From Pelobates cultripes (Eukaryota > Chordata > Amphibia > Anura > Pelobatidae): DNA of 64,000 nt. The notes under the pieces were generated by a model. It was not told the origin of the DNA, did no database searches, and saw only the letters and a list, made by a program, of their open reading frames with translations. A program made the translations under genes and the position numbers. Shown one piece after another: positions 54,126-64,000 of the stretch (position 1 is its first letter; every line of letters starts with the position of its first letter). The stretch lies in contig OW240917.1 in the NCBI GenBank assembly GCA_933207985.1, forward strand, positions 243,869,009 through 243,933,008, written 5' to 3'.

Positions 54126-57100
54126 GGCAAAAATATCTCCAATGAGACAGTTCCTAACTCTAACCATTCGCCTTGCTTCCTTGAGCTTCTGGCAAAAATA
54201 TCTCTAATGAGATATTAGTGTGAACTGAGTCAGACTTGGTTCTCAATCATATGCTGTTCCCTTAAATAGAGAATATATTTATATGTGCATTTGTTACCAC
54301 AAAAAGAAATAAATGCATAATTCAGTCCAAGTATTTTGAATGACTCTTTATTTATAGAAAATAGAAGTTATTAAAGATGACTAACATACAGTAAGCAAAA
54401 CTTCCCATTTCTTGTGCAAAAAAAACCCACATAAGTTATACGGTGCTTATTGCTAAACAGTGTGTTGTGATAAGTTAACAAGTAGCTTCCAGCATTTGTT
54501 GGAAAAAAAATGCCCATTCCAAATACATTTTCAGGTTTTTCGACTCTATTTTTATAAAATAAATAAATAAATAAAAGAGCCTTATTCTTTAGTATGTAAT
54601 GTTTTTGATACACTCATTTAATACATAAATCGCCATAAGTACAGTCTAAGAAAGTTAAGCACGCGATCTAGGTTAAATCCCCCTGGATAGTAATGGCTTC
54701 ATGAAAGTTGGCTGTAGAACAGAAAAATTGCTTCCTTAAAAGTCCAAAAATATATTTTATTTACTGTGACAGACTGTAAGGGGAAAACATCCCATGTTAT
54801 AATTCTGTCTGTCGGATCTGCCTTCGGGCTTGCCAACTGTGAGCCCGAGAAACAAATGGTAATAACTGATAATTAATAAATTAGATACAATCTAAACGGT
54901 GTTCTACTGCAGAGAGTGAAGAGGTAAATGCATGATGGGCATTCGATTAATTTATAAAACACTGGTTCTGGCGAGGTTCTAAACATGAAGGAATTAGCAA
55001 TAACATTCCCCTGTTTCCATGGTGATTGCATCACATTTGGAACATCGACACGGAATTGTTCCTTAGAAATTCCCGTTGTCAGTAAACAAGACCTGAAATA
55101 CTTTAAAACCTGACAGATATGTGGTTCTCTGTAGGTGTCTGTTTGCAACAATAATGATGTAAAACTCATTCAGTCAGTAATCACCCACAACTACCCACGA
55201 CTACCCACAACTACCCACGACTACCCACGATAAAAGTTCTACGTTTGCAACAATAAACTGACCACTTTATGTCCATGTCAAAAAGAGATAAATAGTAAAT
55301 AACTTTTATATTCAGTCTTAAATAAATATCAAAATTGGGTAAAGTACGTATTTGGTGTCATAGATGAAGTGTAAGTCTGGTGTCACTGATCCATACCTAC
55401 ATCTAACCAGTATATATATGCCTTACAGTGAATAATCTGAGAGATACAAACCTCTGGACCATCATCTAATAGGAGGTGGGTGAAAAGATCAAAGTTTGAA
55501 TGAATGGGCAAGACTGCCCACTTGCTCACTTGCTTCTCCTTCATTCCACGGTGTACGGAAAATAGTTCTCATCACCAATCTAAGTGGTACTTGCACTTCA
55601 CACCAATCCCCTGCGAAGTGGAGTTGGGGACAAATAGGTGAAAGTAGGAGGACCTGAAAAAGGTCCCTTTACCCATGGATGGAGTGTGGGTGCTTAAATA
55701 TGGGATATGCCATCCAATCCCCACCCCCCTTCACCTGGATTGATGAACGAGGGAAACACAGACAAATATAAAGCTACTTGCCAAAAGTGAGTGGTAAGTA
55801 AGGGGCTAAAAATGGGGACTATTGAAAACCTATGCCCCCTATCCAGTCCCTACCCTGATCCCCATGTCTGTCAGATGGGGGAGAATAGTTAACTCCTGCC
55901 AACATTTCACATTCGACTTTGAATGCACAGTAGAGGTGGTGGTCATGGCAGTTAGGGTTAAGTGGTATTTAAGATTAGCAGACTTCACAAATATTATTGC
56001 CTTAAAATTCAATTAACTATAACCATCCTAGCTTACCAGGAGTTACAGTCTACAGCATCTTTCAAGGGAGTTTTTGCTAATCCTTCACCCCTTCTAAATC
56101 TAAGTTTCCCGTAAAACCACAGGTGGCCAAGTAGAAAATAATTTTCCATTGGAGAAGGTGTCTATAAGCAAATGTGTTTTCTTTATTTTATATTTAAGAA
56201 AGAGAAACAACAGTAGATGTAATGGATACAATGTGTTTGTCAAAGAGGATGAAGGAATTAAATATGACATGTAAATTACAAAGGGACTAAAGCTTCTCCC
56301 AGGGAAGGTACCAAAAAAGTTCCATCAACCTTTGATGAATCAAAATACAGAAATGTAGTTGAGACATTTAAGATTAAAGTGGGAATGTCATCTTTCTGAT
56401 AGTGACAGTTCCCCTTCCCCTCAAACTCCCCAAAATAATAGTTTACATGGGTAAGGAGTACAGAAAAGGGAAGTACAAAGGACACTTACCTCCTCAGCAC
56501 TTGAGTATCTAGTCATTGACACCTACCTATGATTCTCCAGGTAGGCTCATGCATGCTCCGATATCCGATCAGAAAGTGCTTATGAGCAGAAATGCTCTTC
56601 CATGGTGCCGTAAACAACAAAGGCAACCTAAGAGCATCTACGTGCAGTGCACCATGGGAGTCAAGCTCATTTTCATCATATGCCTTGACTGTGCCAGGAC
56701 AGTCTGACATTCAAGGTAAATGAACGAACCAAAAATAAATAGCGCAATCCATAGCTAACGTTTAGCTCAATTGTATTGTATTGTACAAATCCTTGAAATG
56801 ACAGTTTCACTTTAAATCTTTCTGTGTTGGCCTACACAATATAGATGGAGTAATTGTATTGGCATCAAGATGTGATTTCTATTCTATTTTCACAAAACAG
56901 CTTTTTGGAAGAAATAACACAACTGCCCCCAATCTAAAATTTTATTGCGATTTAAAATGCATTAACATCATTCGTAAGACTTTGAGAGCAGACTCTGAGG
57001 AATACTTTGAGAAGCGAATTATCCTTGATTTTGTAAATTTTCTAACAAAAGTCATATGGGCACTTTAAGAGAAATACAAAGTGTATAATCCCGGCTATTC

Positions 57101-57485
57101 CTCTGTCTCACATGGATCGTTGATATTGATTTTCATTAAAGAGGACACATAGGGGAATATATACTTGACTGCTAACAGTTCTTTAATGCAATATCTTTCA
57201 AAATGAATAAATGTAACCAGTTCTCAAACTGTCGACTTGTTAGTCATTCAATGAACTCATTATGCAAGCAGGTCCCATATCTCCATATGTGTCTTGTTCA
57301 ATATTTCAGAGGTCGGATCTCTGTCTGACACCTAAAAACCTCCAAGAAACTTCATAAAACTCAAGAGAGAATAGATCCTCTGTGTGCTGCTGTCTATGTG
57401 CAAACATATTTAATTTTTTTTTTTAAATAGTTGCTTGGAATGGTGCACCCGGAAACATTAAGCAAGGCTCCAGTGTCAATTGAAG
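54126..57485. other. Non-coding DNA
   Basis: No gene recognised over 3.3 kb. A short 11-bp tandem repeat (ACTACCCACGA) lies at 55186-55232. A hairpin-like pair (TTCCATGGTGC near 56600 and GTGCACCATGGGA near 56650) may be another MITE. Confidence 0.4.
55186..55232. repeat. 11-bp tandem repeat ACTACCCACGA
   Basis: Four to five units alternating CACGA and CACAA. Confidence 0.85.
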
Positions 57486-57985
57486 TCATAGAAACATAGA
57501 ATGTGACGGCAGATAAGAACCATTCGGCCCATCTAGTCTGCCCAATTTTCTAAATACTTTCATTAGTCCCTGGTCTTATCTTATAGTTAGGATAGCCTTA
57601 TGCCTATCCCACGCATGCTTAAACTCCTTTACTTTGTTAACCTCTACCACTTCAGCTGGAAGGCTATTCCATGCATCCTCTACCCTCTCAGTAAAGTAAT
57701 ACATCCTGATATTATTTTTAAACCTTTGCCCCTCTAATTTAAGACTATGTCCTCTTGTTGTGGTAGTTTTTCTTCTTTTAAATATAGTCTCCTCCTTTAC
57801 TGTGTTGTTTCCCTTTATGTATTTAAATGTTTCTATCATATCCCCCACCGTCTCATCTTCCCTCCAAGCTATACATGTTAAGATCTTTTAACCTTTCCTT
57901 GTAAGTTTTCTCCTGCAATCCATGAACCAGTTTAGTAGCCCTTCTCTGAACCCTCTCTAAGGTATCAATATCCTTCTGAAAATAG
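57486..57985 (-). mobile_element. CR1/L2-like LINE 3' fragment, copy B
   Basis: The minus strand encodes GDMIETFKYIKG, then TRGHSLKLEGQRF, VEDAWNSLPAEVVEVNKVKE and a stop near 57576. This is the conserved ORF2 C-terminus of CR1/L2-type LINEs. A CATAGAAACATAGAA tail lies at the 3' end (57488). The upstream end is cut by the start of the Ngaro-like element. Confidence 0.82.
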
Positions 57986-58224
57986 TGAGGGCTCACCAGT
58001 GTTCAGGCCCAGAGGAGGCGGGCTAAAAGCTAGCCGGATAGGAGGCATGTGTGGGTGTGGTGGAAGTATGGGGGTGTGATCTAGCTAAGGAGTAGGGTGG
58101 GGTCATATAAATAGGTGACATTTTGTCTGCTACCTCAGCCATCTTAAATTTAACGGCAAGGTAACTAGTCCTGTTCCTCACTGTGCTAGCCTTTAGTTAT
58201 TTTGCTTACCTCACGGCCAGGAGC

Positions 58225-60725
58225 ATGGATATTGAAGGCATCCTTGCTGCCTTTAGGGCTGAAGCCCTCCAGGACGGTGGCAGGCACCTGCAGGCCCAGC
58301 TGGCAAGGCTGCAGGGTGCCTCCGTGGTAGCTGCTCCCCCTCCCAGCAGCCATGGAGCTCCGCGCCGCCGGGCGCGTCCCCCCACCCGTTATAGCCCCTC
58401 ACAGGAGGGCCGGGTGGGGGCCAGAAGCAGGAGCCCAGCTGCCGGTCCGCGGGCCGGTTCCCACGCGGCCGCGGCTGGCACTGACGCCAGGCATTCTCCT
58501 GCCTCCTCCCCGAGCCCCTCACAGGAAGGCCGGGTGGGGGCTGGAGGCAGGAGCACAGCTGCCGGTCCGCGGGCCGGTTCCCACGCGGCCGCGGCCGGAG
58601 CTGCCATCAGCTATCCTCCTGTCTCCTCCCCGAGCCCCTCGCGAGCAGGCCGGGTAGGGGCTGGAGGCAGGAGTCAGGCTGCCGGTCTGCGGGCCGGTTC
58701 CCACGCGGCCACGGCCGGCCCAGCCCAGCCATCAGCCATCCTCCTGTCTCCTCCCCGAACCCCTCGCGAGAGGGCCGGGTGAGGGACGGGAGTGGGATCC
58801 CCAGTGCCGGCACGCGCGCCAGGTCCCATGTGGCCGCGGCCGGCACATCTCCTCTGCAGCCTCTCTCCTCCTCCCCGAGGCGGTCGCGCAGTGCCCGTCT
58901 GGCGGCCGCTGCTCGGGGAAGTGCAAGCCGCCAAGGACTTCCTCTCATCGGCTCGCGGGCCCTCAGAAGGGCGGCCGCGAGCTCACGGTCGGCTAATCCA
59001 GCCCGGCCGGCGCGCCGGGCACCTGATGTGCGCTCTGCCCCTACCGGATCTCGGGCAGGGCGCGCACAGGTTGGGCCTGCAGCCACCCCTTCTGCAAATG
59101 TGGTGAGTAGGCCGCAGGCCACCGGGGATTTCGGGCGGGGGTTGGGGGGTTCGGGGGGTAGGGGCCCAGCGCCAGGCCCATCTTTCAACTCTCACAGCCC
59201 CCCCCCCTTCTCCTCCTCCCCCCTCTGTCTCCCCTGGGCTTGCCTTTCCTGCACTCCCACTACCCTCATCCGTCCAGCCACTCCCACTACCCTCATCCGT
59301 CCAGCCTACCCACTTGTATTCTCCCCCCCCCTCCCACCTTTACCTAGGGCCCATGCTAACCCCCCTGGGGCTACTTCAGGCATGGCTATCCCAATCCCTG
59401 GTTCCCCTGTCCCACTCTCTGGTGCCCCTGTCCTATCTACTAATTTGCCAGGGTTGCCCCCCCCTACTGCGCATCTTCCAGCACCTGGGACGGGTGGGTC
59501 GGGTTTTTTCTCACCTGTCCTGTCTTCGCAGATTCTTCCAGGTCAGCTCGCTAACCGGGTCCCTGACGCTGTGTCTGGTGCGGTGCTTCCTGCGGTCGCA
59601 GTTCCCTCGCAAGTCGCGGTTCCGCTCCTACCCTCCAATTCGGCTCCTGCCGGTGAGTATTCTGCTTTTGCCGGATCAGAATCAGGGGGCGCTGGCGCAC
59701 GCGAGTCGCAAGAATGGGGTTCGGTGCTCCAAGCTATAAGGAATGCTCTTGTAACTCTTGAGCGGGGATCTCGCCCTGGGGCTCCCCCCCCAACGGCCGT
59801 GGATAGCCAGCTTCGGGCGGGCTGGGCTAGTTCCGCAGGGTGTGAGGTTGCGGGGGTTGCAGCGTCGGTACCCGACACTTCTACGCAGGTCACCACCCCC
59901 CTGGCTTCGGCGCCACCGCTAGTGACATCTGAGTCCTCAGTGAGTCCTACGGGGGACACCGCGGTTGTCTCGGGTTTAGGGGTAGCACCCGCTGCGCATG
60001 GGGCAGCGTACATGTGCTGGTCAGGCCCCCTGGGCCTCCACCTGACGCCTGATTTGAGGGCTAAAATAGAAAAAGGAGAATTTGTAGAAATTTTTTCCCT
60101 CCTCCCTTTGGAAGATCTTCCTCGGGTGGATACGGATGCTAAAGAGTCTGAAAAAGACAAAGAGAAGTTTCGGTATCGGAAGATTCCGAAAACTTTTGGT
60201 AACTGGATTAGGGCTTTTTCTATCCTAGCTAGCGTGATAGGTGAAAAGACTCCCAGTAAATGCTCTTCCCTGTTTTGCTACCAGGACATGATATGGAACG
60301 CTTGTCGGGTTTATGGCGGGCTAGGGTGGTGGCGGTATGATGAACAGTTCCGCCAACGTTTGGCGGTGCGCCCTTCCACGAGTTGGGATCAAATGGACAT
60401 TGGCTTGTGGTTGGCCATCATGACCCGCCCAGCTTCTCATCAAGGGGGCCTTTCGTCCATTCTTGGGGGGGCCGGCGCTGGGTCCTCATCTTCAGTGTCG
60501 GCCACTCAGCGGAAGACTGGGTACTGTTGGCAATATAACGACGGCCAATGTAAGTTCGGTTCCGCCTGCCGCTTCAAGCATGAATGTTCCGGGTGTGGCG
60601 GTTCCCACCCAGCATCGAAATGCTTTAAACGAGGCAGGACCGGCGACAAAGGAGATGCCATGGGCGCTAACGGCGAGGACGCCGGTGGACGTAGACGCGA
60701 TGCGCCCTTGGCTAAAGCGTTATAG
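58225..60725 (+). pseudogene. Gag-like ORF1 of the Ngaro-like element, frame broken in a tandem repeat
   Basis: The likely start is the ATG at 58225 (MDIEGILAAFRAEALQD). The first frame ends at 58782 and the second runs 58779-60725. The change falls in the 120-bp tandem array: unit 3 is 125 bp because CCCAG is duplicated. The second part is proline/serine-rich, then has a conserved core (SGPLGLHLTPDLRAKIEKGE, GNWIRAFSILASVI, WWRYDEQFRQRLA) and a C-terminal zinc region: C-X7-C-X5-C-X3-H at about 60526-60582, followed by CX2CX3HX4C. It probably packages element RNA. The frame loss would prevent a full protein unless the ribosome shifts. Confidence 0.8.
58393..58877 (+). repeat. Four tandem 120-bp units inside ORF1
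   Basis: Units 58393-58512, 58513-58632, 58633-58757 and 58758-58877 measure 120, 120, 125 and 120 bp. They encode repeats with SPSQEGRVGAGGRS and AAGPRAGSHAAAAG. Unit 4 is the most diverged. Confidence 0.9.
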
Positions 60726-62265
60726 CAATAAGAAGGCGGCTGCCTTGTTATTGGAGGGTTTTGGACAAGGGTTTTGGATCCCTCACCGGGCCCGGCAGGT
60801 CTCCGGCTTCTGCCGGAACCTGAGATCAGTTGCCGATCACCCGAGGGTGGTAAGGGAAAAATTGGCTAAGGAAGTAGCGTTGGGTCGCATGGCGGGCCCC
60901 TTTCGGGAACCTCCACTTCTCGATTTGAGGGTTTCACCACTGGGAGTGGTGCCCAAAAGGGAACCAGGCAAGTTTAGGCTGATTCACCATTTATCGCACC
61001 CACAGGGGGGCTCGGTGAATGATGACATTGCAGCTGAATTGTGCCGCGTTTCCTACGCGTCCTTTGACGCGGCGGTGGATATGGTCAGGGCTGCTGGCCC
61101 CGGGGCACTTATGGCAAAAACTGACATTGAGTCAGCTTTTCGCCTCCTACCGGTTCACCCGGAGTGCCACCACCTCCTGGGTTGTATATTCGAAGGTCAT
61201 TATTACGTGGACATGTGCCTCCCGATGGGTTGGGCGATATCCTGTTTTTATTTCGAATGTTTTAGTTCCTTCATGGAATGGGTAGTTAGAGCAGAATCCG
61301 GTTACGATTCCTTGCTTCACTACCTAGACGACTTTTTCTGTGTTGGCCCTGCGCGCTCCCCGACATGCGCGCAACTCCTGCAAGCAGTAGCGGATGTTGC
61401 TTGCGAGTTCGGAGTGCCGCTGGCACCAGACAAAACAATTGGCCCTTCTACGTGCCTGTGCTTTCTCGGGATCGAGATTGATTCCGTTGTTGGTGAATGT
61501 CGGCTTCCATTGGATAAATTGGCTGATCTTCGGGAGGTGGTGCGAGTGGCGACCGCTTTGCGGAAGATTACGTTGCAACGACTTCAATCCCTATTGGGCA
61601 AATTGAACTTTGCCTGTCGGATTATGCCGATGGGCAGGGTGTTCAACTGGCGCCTGGCGGCCGCTACGGCTGGGATTTTGAAACCGTCTCACTTCGTCCG
61701 CTTGACCAAGGCGCTCAGGGAGGACTTGGCAGTATGGGCAGTCTTTTTGGATGGGTACAACGGCAGGTCCTACTGGCAGCAGCCCGAGGTGACGAACTCG
61801 GTGCTGCACCTGTTTACGGATGCCGCGGGGTCTTCGGGCTTTGGGGCTATTATGTGAAGGCAATGGTGTGCGGAGCCTTGGCCTGAATCGTGGTTCACCT
61901 CTGGCCTGACCAAGAACATGGCTTTCTTGGAACTCTTCCCCATTGTGGTGGCTATCCATCTTTGGGGGCCAGAGATCAAGAACAGGCGTGTTGTGTTCCA
62001 CTGTGACAACCTGGGCGTCGTCCAGGCCATTAATAGGCTAACGGCCTCCTCCCCTCCGGTAGTTCGGCTCTTGCGGCGCTTGGTTTTACAATGCCTGTCT
62101 TTTAATGTGACTTGCCGCGCTGTGCATATCCCTGGTGTGGAGAATACCACGGCTGATGCTCTTTCTCGTTTCCACTGGCAGGTGTTTCGTTTGGCCGCGC
62201 CGGAAGCGGATACGGAAGGCCTCCCCTGTCCCAGAGAGTTATGGTCCCTTGGCCTGAGCGGATAA
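60640..62265 (+). pseudogene. Reverse transcriptase-RNase H of the Ngaro-like element (one TGA)
   Basis: The frame is open from 60463, but homology begins near 60700 (AMRPWLKRYSNKKAAALLLE). RT landmarks: SPLGVVPKREPGKFRLIHHL, KTDIESAFRLLP, LPMGWAISCFYFE and the catalytic YLDDFF (at about 61321). RNase H follows: LFTDAAGSSGFGA, CDNLGVVQAIN and VENTTADALSR. A TGA at 61855-61857, between the first two RNase H blocks, breaks the frame; it continues unchanged to 62265. It overlaps the Gag stop at the 5' side and the recombinase ORF by 25 nt at the 3' side. It would copy element RNA to DNA. Confidence 0.88.
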
Positions 62266-63197
62266 GGGAATGGATTCGGTCTTCGGTGTCTGAGGCAACT
62301 TGGGTTCGGTACGGTAAGGCATGGGGGGACTGGGTCGCTTTAGAACAAGACCTAGGTGGGTTTGCTTCGACCTCTGCAAGGGTTCAAGGGATCTTACGGT
62401 TGCTCTGGTTCTGGGAGGCTAGCGGGTGTTCTCCGGCTACGGTTGCAGGGAAGCTATCTGGTCTTAGTTTCTGGTTCAACTTGACTAAGGTGCCTGACGT
62501 TACCAAGGACTGCATGGTTCGGCTTGCGATGCGCGGCTGGCGCAAGGGCCCACACCTGCGGGATTCTCGGAGGCCGGTTTCTGGCGCTCTGCTAGTAGGT
62601 ATTGCGTCGGTCTTACCCAGGGTTTGTTTTTCCGATTTGGAGGCACGTTTGTTCCAGTTGGCTTTTACTTTCGCCTTTATTGGCGCCCTTCGAATCGGTG
62701 AGCTTGTGAGCCCTAGCAAACGGATCCCAGGGGGCTTGTTGTTCAACGATGTGTCCGTGGTGTCGGATTCAGTGCGTTTTTTGGTACGGAGGTCCAAAAC
62801 CGACATCTTCGGCAAGGGGGCATGGGTTACCCTCCGCGCTATTCCGGGTTCGGCTGTCTACCCTGTCGCATCCTTTCAGTCTTATTGTCTTGGTCGCCCG
62901 GACGTTGAGGGCCCTCTATTAATTCATAGGGATGGTTCCTTCCTTTCTCGGTTCCAATTTCTTCGGGTCTTTCGGTTGGCACTCGACCAACTGGGTATTT
63001 CGAGTGCAGACTTTGGGGGACATTCTTTTCGGATTGGGGCCGCAACTGAAGCCTCCCGTTTAGGTTTTTCGGACCAGGCCATTCAGAGGATTGGCAGATG
63101 GGAATCGGGGAGGTTTCGGTCCTATGTACGGCCCACACGTCTGATCGGTGTCCCCCTTGTGTTTTCTCCACAGGGCCTGGCCGACGGATCTGGTTGA
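62241..63197 (+). CDS. Tyrosine recombinase of the Ngaro-like element
   Basis: A 318-residue intact frame. The N-terminal core-binding part (about residues 1-110) has WVRYGKAWGDW. The catalytic domain has R151 (in GALRIGELV), a possible K186, H261-x2-R264 (GGHSFRIGAAT), W287 (IGRWES) and the nucleophile Y295 (FRSYVRP). This is a full R-K-H-R-W-Y set. The enzyme would integrate a circular cDNA by strand exchange, in place of a DDE integrase. The start is uncertain because it overlaps the RT-RNase H frame. The 3' end overlaps the hydrolase frame by about 100 nt. Confidence 0.92.
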   Translation: MVPWPERIREWIRSSVSEATWVRYGKAWGDWVALEQDLGGFASTSARVQGILRLLWFWEASGCSPATVAGKLSGLSFWFNLTKVPDVTKDCMVRLAMRGWRKGPHLRDSRRPVSGALLVGIASVLPRVCFSDLEARLFQLAFTFAFIGALRIGELVSPSKRIPGGLLFNDVSVVSDSVRFLVRRSKTDIFGKGAWVTLRAIPGSAVYPVASFQSYCLGRPDVEGPLLIHRDGSFLSRFQFLRVFRLALDQLGISSADFGGHSFRIGAATEASRLGFSDQAIQRIGRWESGRFRSYVRPTRLIGVPLVFSPQGLADGSG

Positions 63198-63738
63198 TCG
63201 GTCATTCTTACATCTACTGGGCTCACCTGCGGGCTGGGGTACGCCCGGGTGGGACATGGCTCGGAATACCTCGGGAGCTGGCGGAGGTCCGGTGGTTCGG
63301 GTTCCGGGGCATGAGATGGGGTCAGCTATTGCCGGAGGTCGTGCAGTTATCCACTTTATTAGGAGCCCCGGACGTCTTGGTGGTGCATCTGGGGGGAAAC
63401 GATCTGGGGTCACTGCCTGCGTGGGGGCTGGGGGAACTCATCAGGCGAGATTTGGCGCGCTTGCGTGTGCTTTTTCCACGACTTTGCTTAATATGGTCAG
63501 ATATCGTTTCTAGGAACTATTGGAAGTGCGCACGCGATCAGGGTGCTATTGAGCGCTGCAGGGTTAAGATTAATAAGGGGGCTTAACAGTGCGACACCGT
63601 ATTTTTGAGCGCGAGGCAGCAATCTATTTTCGCCCGGACGGGGTCCATCTAACTGACGTAGGCTTGGGCTTATTTAATTTAGCGCTACAGGACGCGTTGG
63701 AACAGGCCATGGCGTTGCTTGGGGGTCGCGCCCGCTGA
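63098..63738 (+). pseudogene. SGNH-type hydrolase of the Ngaro-like element, broken near its C-terminus
   Basis: The first frame, 63098-63586, has block I as LIGHSYIYWA (Ser37 in a GHS context), a middle part (WFGFRGMRWGQLLPE) and block III as HLGGNDLG (N101). The last block, PDGVHLTDVG with the Asp-His pair (63637-63648), lies in the +1 frame, 63589-63738, after a TAA at 63584. So the catalytic His is cut off. Such hydrolases accompany Ngaro-group elements and may act as lipid or carbohydrate esterases; the substrate is unknown. The ATG at 63098 may not be the real start since the domain begins about 29 residues later. Confidence 0.82.
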
Positions 63739-64000
63739 TTTAGGCGTAAATGCAGCTGGGGCTAGTGGCGGGTATGGTCCTTGCCGAACCTATTGGGAAG
63801 AGGAGTACAGAAAAAGAAAGATGCTGGGTCGGGTCCCTCCCCTGACCTCGAAAATGTTTTGGGTATTTGGGCGTGCCCTCCGTGCCAGGAAAGGTGGCCA
63901 GGGGTTGGCATGTGGAGTTTGAAGGCCAAAGTGAAGGCCAGGTATCTTGGACGAGGGGGGAGGGCCGATGCCTTGGTGGGGGGTGTACCCTAGAGGTTTG
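63739..64000 (+). other. 3' non-coding part of the Ngaro-like element, cut by the window end
   Basis: GC-rich sequence after the hydrolase. Expected 3' split direct repeats are not complete here. Confidence 0.5.

Larger units (their letters stand above)
57990..64000 (+). mobile_element. Ngaro-like tyrosine-recombinase retrotransposon (3' end outside window)
   Basis: Order on the plus strand: Gag with CCCH and CCHC-like fingers, RT-RNase H, tyrosine recombinase, SGNH hydrolase. The GC content is far above that of the neighbours. There is no LTR and no DDE integrase; YR-encoding retroelements of the DIRS order integrate through a circular intermediate. The SGNH hydrolase points to the Ngaro group. 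It lies in a CR1/L2-like LINE copy. A TATAAATA box is present at about 58108-58115. The 3' split repeats needed to confirm Ngaro are beyond the window. Confidence 0.88.

Noticed and set aside
58253..59188. Minus-strand frames opposite Ngaro Gag
   Set aside because: GC-rich shadow frames of the plus-strand coding region.

Overview
This window looks like repeat-rich vertebrate nuclear DNA, most likely from a frog or toad. The evidence is one spliced vertebrate gene, OCSTAMP, in a sea of transposable elements: chromodomain Ty3/gypsy (sushi-type), Tc1/mariner, L1, CR1/L2-like, Penelope-like, Ngaro-like tyrosine-recombinase retroelements and many TTAA-flanked MITEs. No bacterial-type operons, CRISPR arrays, rRNA genes or convincing tRNA genes were seen. 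The organism call is an inference from family content, not from a database match. LAYOUT: 0.4-3.3 kb holds GATA/GACA microsatellite and minisatellites. 4.6-5.0 kb is a Penelope-type pseudo-LTR relic with a hammerhead ribozyme fold, split by a complete but dead gypsy element (5011-10543). 11.08-12.64 kb is a Tc1/mariner element with an intact 338-residue DD37E transposase, sitting inside a TG-rich minisatellite. 14.6-21.9 kb holds three coding exons of OCSTAMP; its introns contain MITEs and an antisense hammerhead fold. 23.3-25.6 kb is a MITE split by a Penelope-like element with inverted pseudo-LTRs and two opposed hammerheads. 27.7-29.6 kb is a MITE split by a 5'-truncated L1. 32.07-37.69 kb is a second gypsy copy on the minus strand with nearly identical LTRs. 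38.3-39.2 kb has a 48-bp minisatellite and a further pair of hammerhead relics. 39.7-43.3 kb is LINE debris and CA-rich minisatellites. 43.33-48.32 kb is a 5-kb stretch bounded by 35-bp inverted repeats without recognisable coding sequence. 48.9-51.0 kb holds MITEs, one made almost entirely of successive palindromes. 52.7-57.9 kb is LINE remnants and a 17-bp minisatellite. 58.0-64.0 kb is an Ngaro-like element (Gag, RT-RNase H, tyrosine recombinase, SGNH hydrolase) running off the window end. MOST NOTABLE: six hammerhead-ribozyme-like folds occur in Penelope-type repeats. Stems I and II vary with compensation between copies. The core C3-G8 pair is U3-A8 in four of the five copies whose core is complete, and every copy has one extra A before stem II. 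In two loci a TATA-like box lies 32-33 nt upstream of the fold, so transcripts could begin with the ribozyme. HOW THE PARTS RELATE: the only host gene visible is OCSTAMP, a multipass membrane protein of osteoclast and giant-cell fusion. Everything else is mobile or satellite DNA. Nested insertions with clear target-site duplications (gypsy in Penelope, Penelope in MITE, L1 in MITE, Tc1 in minisatellite) give a relative order of events.
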